In this document: positions 1-6,900 of the stretch, one piece after another
How positions within the stretch are numbered: position 1 is the stretch's first letter
Layout: each line of letters opens with the position of its first letter
Assembly: GCA_020636495.1 (NCBI GenBank)
Contig: JACJXQ010000003.1
Location: 1 to 7,373 of the forward strand
Origin: Chitinophagales bacterium
Lineage (GTDB): Bacteria; Bacteroidota; Bacteroidia; Chitinophagales; Chitinophagaceae
Direction: 5' to 3'
Length of the DNA: 7,373 bases
Position numbers and translations under genes: made by a program
The notes under the pieces: generated by a model
What the model was told of the DNA's origin: nothing
Database searches by the model: none
Seen by the model: the letters and a program-made list of their open reading frames with translations, nothing else

Positions 1-62
1 GTAATTTAAGAATACACACCAGACATTCAATTTCTGAGCAATCAGCACCTGGGAGAGTGAAT

Positions 63-515
63 CATTGAATGACTGTTTTGAATGGGAATGCATAGGAAAA
101 GGTGGGATATTCAGGCTACGGGAAACATGTAAAACCCGCTTGCGCGGAATATTTTGGAGGCAAAAAAAACACATCACAAAGAAGAAATCCACATTTCTTC
201 CTTCAGGCAGGGTACCCCCCGGCCTTTCCTGCTGTGCAGAAATTTTACACCTCCCCCCGCTTACTTTACAGGAACTGTATCTTACTTCATTTCAACTGCC
301 TGGCATTGCATCTTAAGCACATTCTTCTTTCATCGCTGCTTACGCAAACAAACTACTCCCGCTAAGCTTACTCAGCTTCAAAAATCACCATTACCCGCTT
401 TACAGGTTGTGCCCGCCATTTGGGCACTCTCCGATTGCCCCCATCCAAACACCATGAGCCGCAACGTTGCAAAAGCCTGCGGCCTGATTGATAAACTAAA
501 ACCATTGAATGACTG
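63..515. repeat. 13-bp direct repeat pair CATTGAATGACTG
   Basis: The same 13 bases occur at 63-75 and 503-515, 440 bp apart, in otherwise gene-free DNA. In both places a run of four or more T follows within a few bases. A chance match of this length within such a short region is unlikely but possible. Confidence 0.6.
181..200. repeat. 8-bp perfect inverted repeat with 4-nt loop
   Basis: GAAGAAAT (181-188) and ATTTCTTC (193-200) are separated by CCAC. The stem is AT-rich and no T-run follows on the plus strand. On the minus strand a run of eight T lies about 11 nt beyond the stem, too far for a typical terminator. Confidence 0.45.
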
Positions 516-780
516 CATTTTTACACCTTTTGGTTGGTTAAGCACAAAAGGGATTTCGGGTGTTCTGCAAAGGTTGCTCGCTTTGGGAGAGGCCGCACCC
601 CTGCACAGATCACGCTTGCTGAACCCGTTTTTTTTCGCATAACCAACTCCGGTAAAAGGACCCGCACCTGCGCCTGAAAAACGCCCGTACCCGTCCCGTT
701 TGAAGCAGCCAGCAAACAAACTGACCATTGAAGGCAGCTGGCAGGAATCACATAGCCCACAGAGGGCCGCTGAGCTTATC

Positions 781-825
781 AGCCAAAGGTGCGACATTCT
801 GTAAAGAATTGTTACACCTTTGGCT
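781..825 (+). other. Strong inverted repeat (11-bp stem) upstream of the giant gene
   Basis: AGCCAAAGGTG (781-791) pairs perfectly with CACCTTTGGCT (815-825). Inside the 23-nt loop a second stem, ATTCT (796-800) with AGAAT (805-809), closes on GTAA, a GNRA-type tetraloop if transcribed. It lies 50 bp before the start codon. A continuous T-run begins only at 852, so it is not a textbook intrinsic terminator. It could be a 5' leader structure, an operator, or the terminator of an upstream transcript. Confidence 0.75.
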
Positions 826-831
826 TTGCCA

Positions 832-851
832 CTTTTGCCCGCTTTTGCCCG
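832..851 (+). repeat. Tandem decamer CTTTTGCCCG x2
   Basis: CTTTTGCCCG occurs at 832-841 and immediately again at 842-851. A shortened relative, CTTTGCCA, sits just before at 824-831. It lies between the inverted repeat and the T-run, within the leader or promoter zone of the giant gene. The function is unknown. Confidence 0.85.
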
Positions 852-872
852 TTTTTTTTTCGCGCGCGCGCG
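852..872 (+). repeat. T9 run followed by (CG)6 just before the start codon
   Basis: Nine T residues (852-860) are followed directly by six CG dinucleotides (861-872), ending two bases before ATG 875. Both tracts are prone to slippage, and alternating CG can adopt Z-form DNA. Their position against the start codon could affect translation initiation, or the reading frame if an upstream start is used. Confidence 0.85.
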
Positions 873-874
873 TA

Positions 875-925
875 ATGTTCCTATATATAGGGCTTTTACT
901 TATCTCATTGAATATCAATGCACAG
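875..925 (+). other. Signal peptide region of the giant surface protein
   Basis: Residues 1-17 read MFLYIGLLLISLNINAQ. There is a hydrophobic core at residues 2-12, and the N-A-Q ending is common at Bacteroidota signal peptidase I sites, with cleavage after A16 or Q17. There is no cysteine at the site, so it is not a lipoprotein. No lysine or arginine precedes the core, which is unusual. Reading from TTG 845 in the same frame would add S-R-A-R-V before the methionine and supply the missing positive charge. Confidence 0.8.
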
Positions 926-3900
926 GAGTCGGTTAGCATTCACTGGCCCCTGACCAGCGGCGATGCCGGCTTCCTCACCTCCCCCGGGGCAGATGTGGCA
1001 TTCGCACCGGGCCGGTCTGTCAGCGTGGTGACCTTTGACCAGGCACACGGGGCCGGCTCCATTGGCTGGGCAGCCCGCGAACGCAGCAACGATGCCTACT
1101 ACGAATACCGCATTGCCCCTCAGGCCGGTTATACCTTCAGACTGGTGCAGCTGAATGTTGAAATCAGCATGAGCCGCGGCGAACTGAAAGTGGCAGCCTA
1201 TGCCTCCACCAACGGCTACCGCAGTCCCTCCTCTCCCATCGGACTGCCCCGCCTGGCTGCCACCACCAGTCCGCGCAACCTCTCCCTGCCTGCCGATATC
1301 AGCGTTAGCTACCCCGACACGCTGAGCATCCGCATCTACGCCTGGGGTGCCCGCGACCAGCAGGTAAGCTTTTATAACCGCCATGTGCGCCTCGAAGGCC
1401 TCACCACCGTTGACTCAACCATGCTGGCCAACGTGCAGCCTGAAGTGACGGAGAAGAGGGAAGAAATACCCCCGGCCATGACTGAACCGGGAAAAACACC
1501 CGATTCCTTACAGCTGGCTGCCTCAGCCATACATGTAAGCGACAGCATTGACACTCAGGCTTTGCAGCCTGCAACGGAAGCATGGCTGGCCGAGGGTCAT
1601 AAGCCCGACACACTGCGCAATAACGGAAATTTACTGATGGGACCAAAAGGCAACATCACCTACACCACATCAGGCACCTGGACCTGCCCAGCAGGCGTAA
1701 CCCAGGTTACTGTTGAGTGCTGGGGAGGTGGTGGAGGCTGTGGAACATCGTATACTTATGCAGGTGGTGGAGCTGGAGGCGGTGCTTATGCATCAAGTGT
1801 TCTTACAGTTGTTCCAGGTAACTCATATTCAGTAGTCGTCGGTGCTGGTGGCGGTATCTCAGAAGATGGAGGAAATTCAACATTTGGCAATGGCCCACTG
1901 GTAAAAGCTGCAGGGGGAAGTTCTGGAAGCAATAATCCAGGAAATGGGGGTTCAAGCACAATTCCATTTAGCATTGGTAATACCAGATATTCCGGGGGTA
2001 ATGGAGGATCAAGATCCGACCCTTATAGAGCTGGAGGAGGAGGAGGAGGTTCTGCCACTTCAACAGGAAATGGAGGAAATGGAGGAAATGCTTCATGGAA
2101 TACAGGAGGTACAGGAGGGCTAGGCCAAGGTAACGGTGGCAAAGGAGGGGACAGATATTATTCGGGTAGTCAAGGAATCTCACCAGGAGGTGGTGGCGGC
2201 GGAAGGGGAAGCGGCAATAATACGGGTAGTGGTACCGGCGCTAATGGGCAAGTGACAATTACCTGGGTAGATTGCGCTGTGCCAACTAAATACAATGTCA
2301 CCGGTGGCGGCTCATATTGCTCAGGTGGCACCGGGTTACCCGTTGGCGTTGATAACTCAGAATCTGATGTTACCTATCAGTTATTCAGAGGTGCAACAGC
2401 ACTTACAACCATCAATGGGACAGGAAATGCCATTTCATTTGGCAATCAAACAGTAGCTGGAACCTATACGGTTGTTGCTACACGAGCCACATGCACTACA
2501 AATATGAATGGCTCGGCTAGTATCACAGTGTTAACTATCCCTGCGCAACCTTCAGCTATTACAGGCAATACTTCGCCTTGTCAGGGCACTTCTCAAACCT
2601 ACAGTGTTACCAATGTTGCAGGAAATACCTATACATGGACTTTCCCGACTGGATGGACACAAACCGCAGGTGGCACAAGCAATTCGGTGACTGTTACAGT
2701 TGGCAGCAGCAATGGCACGATTACCGTTACCCCTTCAAATGCCTGTGGAACGGGCAGCGCAGGCACCCTGAGTGTTACTACAAGTACTACTCCTGCGCAA
2801 CCTTCAGATATTACAGGTAATACTTCGCCTTGCCAGGGCACTTCTCAAACCTACAGTGTTACCAATGTTGCAGGTGTTACCTATACATGGACTTTCCCGA
2901 CTGGATGGACACAAACCGCAGGTGGCACAAGCAATTCGGTTACTGTTACTGTTGGTACCGGCAATGGGAATATTATGGTTACCCCTTCAAATGCCTGTGG
3001 AAACGGTACAAGTCGCACATTGGCAGTTACCACTACCACAACCCCTGCACAACCTTCAGCAATTGCAGGCAATAATCTGCCCTGCCAGGGTTCAACCCAA
3101 ACCTACAGTGTAACTAACGTAAACGGTGTTACCTACACATGGACAGTACCTGCCGGATGGAGCATCAACTCAGGACAAGGCAGTAATTCAGTTGTTGTAA
3201 GCGTTGGAGCAGCTTCGGGAAATATTTCTGTTACCCCTTCAAATTCATGCGGTAACGGCACAGCACAAAGCCTTGCTGTTACTATACAATCCTTACCAGT
3301 TCAAACCAGCCCTATCAACCCGGTTACCACACAGGTTTGTCAAAACAGTGTTCACAACTTCTCAGTCATGCCCCCTCCACCTGCCGGTTTTACATACAAC
3401 TGGGCAGGCCCGGCAGGTTCCACCATTCTGAGTGGACAAGGAACCAATATTATCCAAATTCGTTTTGGAAACCAATCAGGCAACCTTTCCATCACGCCTC
3501 ACAACAGTTGCGGCGATGGACCAGCCCAAACAATGGCCATTAATGTCAGCACCTCTACGCCTGCCATTCCTGGAGCCATTACCGGTGTAATAGCACCTTG
3601 CATTGGATCTTCAAAAACATATAATATTCCCGATCTAGGCTATATATACACCTGGTCAGTACCATCTGGCTGGATCATTGTATCCGGACAAGGAAGCAGC
3701 TCTATTAACGTAACAGTTGGCGCCACAGCCGGTAATATCTCGGTAACCGCCGGTAATGCCTGCGGCGGCAGTGCAGCAAGAACACTCACGGTAACACCAC
3801 AAGCCAGTGCTCCTGCACAACCGTCAGCCATAACAGGCAACAGTCCTGTTTGCGCTGGCTCAACACAAACATATGCAGTAACAAATGTCCCCTTTGTTGT

Positions 3901-6900
3901 TTACACCTGGTCAACACCGGCTGGTTGGACACTAACAGCAGGCCAGGGAACCAATTCAGTAACTTACACGGTAGGTGCAACCTCTGGCACTATCACCGTT
4001 ACCCCTTCCAACGACTGCGGCACAGGAATTGCCGGTTCACGCAACATTGTGGTTGATGTCGCACCACCAGCCAATACTTCAGCCATTGCCGGCTTAAACA
4101 ACCCCTGCCAAAACAGCTCACAAACTTACAGCGTTACCAATGTAAGTGGTGTAACCTATACCTGGGCTGTACCGGCTGACTGGACCATTAATGCCGGACA
4201 GGGAACAAACCTTATAGCTGTTACAGTTGGATCTGTTAACGGAAATATCACAGTTGTACCATCCAACGGATGTGGCAACGGAGCAACCTCCACTTTGCCT
4301 GTTACAGTATTTTTGCTTCCGGCTACCGCAGGTACAATTTCAGGCGACATTCTTTTCTGCGAAGGCACTGAACATACTTACAGTGTAACACCCGTTTCCG
4401 GTATAACTTATGACTGGACGGTACCTGCTGGATGGAGCATCAATTCAGGACAAGGAACAAATTCAATTAATATCACAGCCGGGGTCAACTCAGGGAATGT
4501 ACAGGTGACACCACAAAATGCCTGTGGCAATGGCCCTCCAAGTTTACTGGCCGTAACCGTAAATCCACTACCTGCTGCCGAAACCGGCCCCGATGGCGCC
4601 ATTTGCGTGGGAGATGACATTCAAATTGGTGCACCACCTGTTGCTGGAAATACTTATTTATGGACACCTGATCCTTTGGGCGAGGTATTTGATTTTACTG
4701 TTTCCAATCCTGTGGTAGAACCCAATGTCAACACAACCTACACGCTGGTTGAAACCAACACATCGACAGGTTGTTCCAATACCAATAGCGTTATCATTCT
4801 GGCCAATCAAATCATTGCAGTTACGGTAGTCCCTCTGGAACAGACTATGTGTTCGGGTAGTACGACCAATTTTGTCATATCAAGTAACATTTCAGGCACC
4901 ATCTTTACATGGGAACCCAACCTGGATGTAGGAAATGCAGCAACTACAACCGGATATAGCAGTGGATCAGGCCCTCTGATACATCAAACCATCACCAATG
5001 TTTCCAGTGCAGCTTCTACCATTAGTTACTTTATTAAAGCCATTGCAGACGAATGCGAAAACACTAATTTGAGCGCAATTGTCTACATCAATCCCGAACC
5101 TGTATCTGACAATCAAACCCCTGCAGCTATATGTAGTGATATTGCTTCTGGTGTAAACTTTGCCGCAAGCACCAATGGACTAAGCATTGCTTCTTACAAC
5201 ATATTATCCATCAACAATAACGGATTATCTGCTTCATCCGGCAACCCTCAAACAGGTAATGGTTTTTCTGCCAATGAAATAGCCGATGATGCCTGGACCA
5301 ACCTGACCACCGCTCCGGTAAATGTGGTTTATACAGTGCAGGGCGTCAGCAATTCGGGCTGTGCAGGCAATCAATTTACAGTTACACTGGTTATTAACCC
5401 CGAGCCCATGGTTACTAACCCCGCTACGAACGAAATATGCAGTGGCGCATCTACCAATATCAATCTTACCGCCAACATCCCCAGCACTTTTACATGGACT
5501 ATTGGCACAATTACAGGGGGAATTACAGGAGCAGCACCGGGAAGCGGAAACACCATCAATCAGACACTTATCAATCCAGACAATGCAACACCAGGAACAG
5601 TTGATTATATAGTTACCCCAACAGCAAGCACAGGCAGTTGTGCCGGCGCCCCATTTACCATTACAGTAACGGTTTATCCTGCTCCGGTGGTGACCAATGC
5701 AGCTACAAAAAGAATCTGCTCGGGAACCAGCACCAATATTGATCTGACATCAAGCACACCCTGCAACTTTACCTGGACAACGGGCGTTATTACAGGAAGT
5801 ATCACGGGGGCATCAGGCGATACAGGCAATAACATTAATCAGGTGCTAACCAACCCCAGCAATGCAACTTCCGGCACGGTTGAGTACCTGGTAACAGCCA
5901 CCTCAACCAGCGGAGGATGCACAAGTGCGCCATTTACCATTACAGTAACCGTTGACCCGATACCTGAGGTAAACGCATGGGCAGTGCCTACTGCAGTATG
6001 CCCGGGTGTCGACTTTGACTTATTCTCCTCATCTAGTTTAACATACGCCCCATCACTACTGCTTGAGGAAAAATTTAACGGAGCAACAAATACATGGACT
6101 AAAATCAACAATTCATATGGAGGCGACAATCCGGCGCTTGCTGCATGGACATTAAGACCTGACAACTATTCATATGGTGTAAACTTTCACTCAAACGACA
6201 ACTCTCAATTTTACTTATCCAACAGTGATGCGCAAGGTTCAAGCTGGGGACCAGAAGTAACTGAAACGTATCTGCAATCTCCTTCCATCAACACCAACGG
6301 TTATTCAACACTATCTCTTGATTTTTATCACTATTACAGGGAATATTCAAACTCATCAGGCAGGGTACAAGTATCAACTAACGGAACAACATGGACAACT
6401 ATTCGCACTTATAACACAACGCAGGGGGCGTATAATAATTTTAATCATCAAACCATTGATTTAAGCGCTTATACAGGAAATAACAACTTCTACATCAGAT
6501 TTTATTATTATGCTGAATATGGTTGGTACTGGGCTATCGACAATGTTACCTTAAGCGGCACTTCCAATTCTGCCATCCCCATTATCAGTTGGTCATCAAC
6601 CCCTGCGGGCTTCACTTCAAACGAACCAAGTATTCAAAATATTACGCAAGGAACAACCACCACATATACAGTAAGTTACACAAATCCATTATCTCTTTGC
6701 AGTGCAAATGCATCAGTCACTGTTACCAATCTTGAACCTCCCAATGCGACTATTACTGCAGATTATTGCTCAGTACCAGGAAAAATACGTTTAACAGCAT
6801 CAGGTGGGGTGAGCTACCTGTGGAATACCGGCCAGACCGGAGCTGTAATTGAGGTGGATATTGCCGGACAATACAGCGTTGTTGTCACGGGAGCCAATGG

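Larger units (their letters stand above)
1..780. other. Region with no supportable gene
   Basis: Open frames exist on both strands (up to 162 codons at 154-642 plus and 139 codons at 378-797 minus). Their translations are Cys-, Trp- and Pro-rich or low in structure, show no domain I recognise, and overlap each other. I treat the region as intergenic. It holds a 13-bp direct repeat (63-75 and 503-515) and a small inverted repeat (181-200). No tRNA or rRNA pattern and no clear Bacteroidota -7 promoter (TAnnTTTG) was found. The frame starting at position 3 is open for about 20 codons to a TGA at 66-68. That could be the tail of an upstream gene, but it is too short to support. Confidence 0.6.

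Noticed and set aside
154..642. 162-codon plus-strand open frame
   Set aside because: It lacks a recognisable domain, is overlapped by other frames, and is rich in His, Cys and Pro in an irregular way. Chance openness in GC-moderate DNA explains it.
378..797. 139-codon minus-strand open frame
   Set aside because: No domain, secretion signal or family resemblance; Cys-rich; it starts inside the inverted repeat. An antisense gene cannot be excluded, but nothing supports one.
781..860. Intrinsic terminator formed by the 781-825 hairpin and the T-run
   Set aside because: The uninterrupted T-run starts 26 bases after the stem ends, too far for a classical intrinsic terminator, so the hairpin is listed as an inverted repeat of unknown role.
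905..1384. 159-codon minus-strand frame inside the N-terminal domain
   Set aside because: It is antisense to a clear coding region. High GC removes stops from the opposite strand, and the translation is Ala/Gly/Val-rich with no family signature.
2578..3075. Two similar plus-strand frames of about 80 codons in an alternative frame of units 1 and 2
   Set aside because: Out-of-frame translations of near-identical repeat DNA; no start context and no independent coding signal.
2629..4620. Series of similar 60-80 codon minus-strand frames, roughly one per repeat
   Set aside because: They recur because the sense repeats recur. They begin and end at corresponding points in each unit and are antisense shadows, not a gene family.
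203..6368. 13-bp match TCAGGCAGGGTAC at 203-215 and 6356-6368
   Set aside because: One copy is inside coding sequence of a jelly-roll module. Given the amount of sequence compared, a match this long is within reach of chance.
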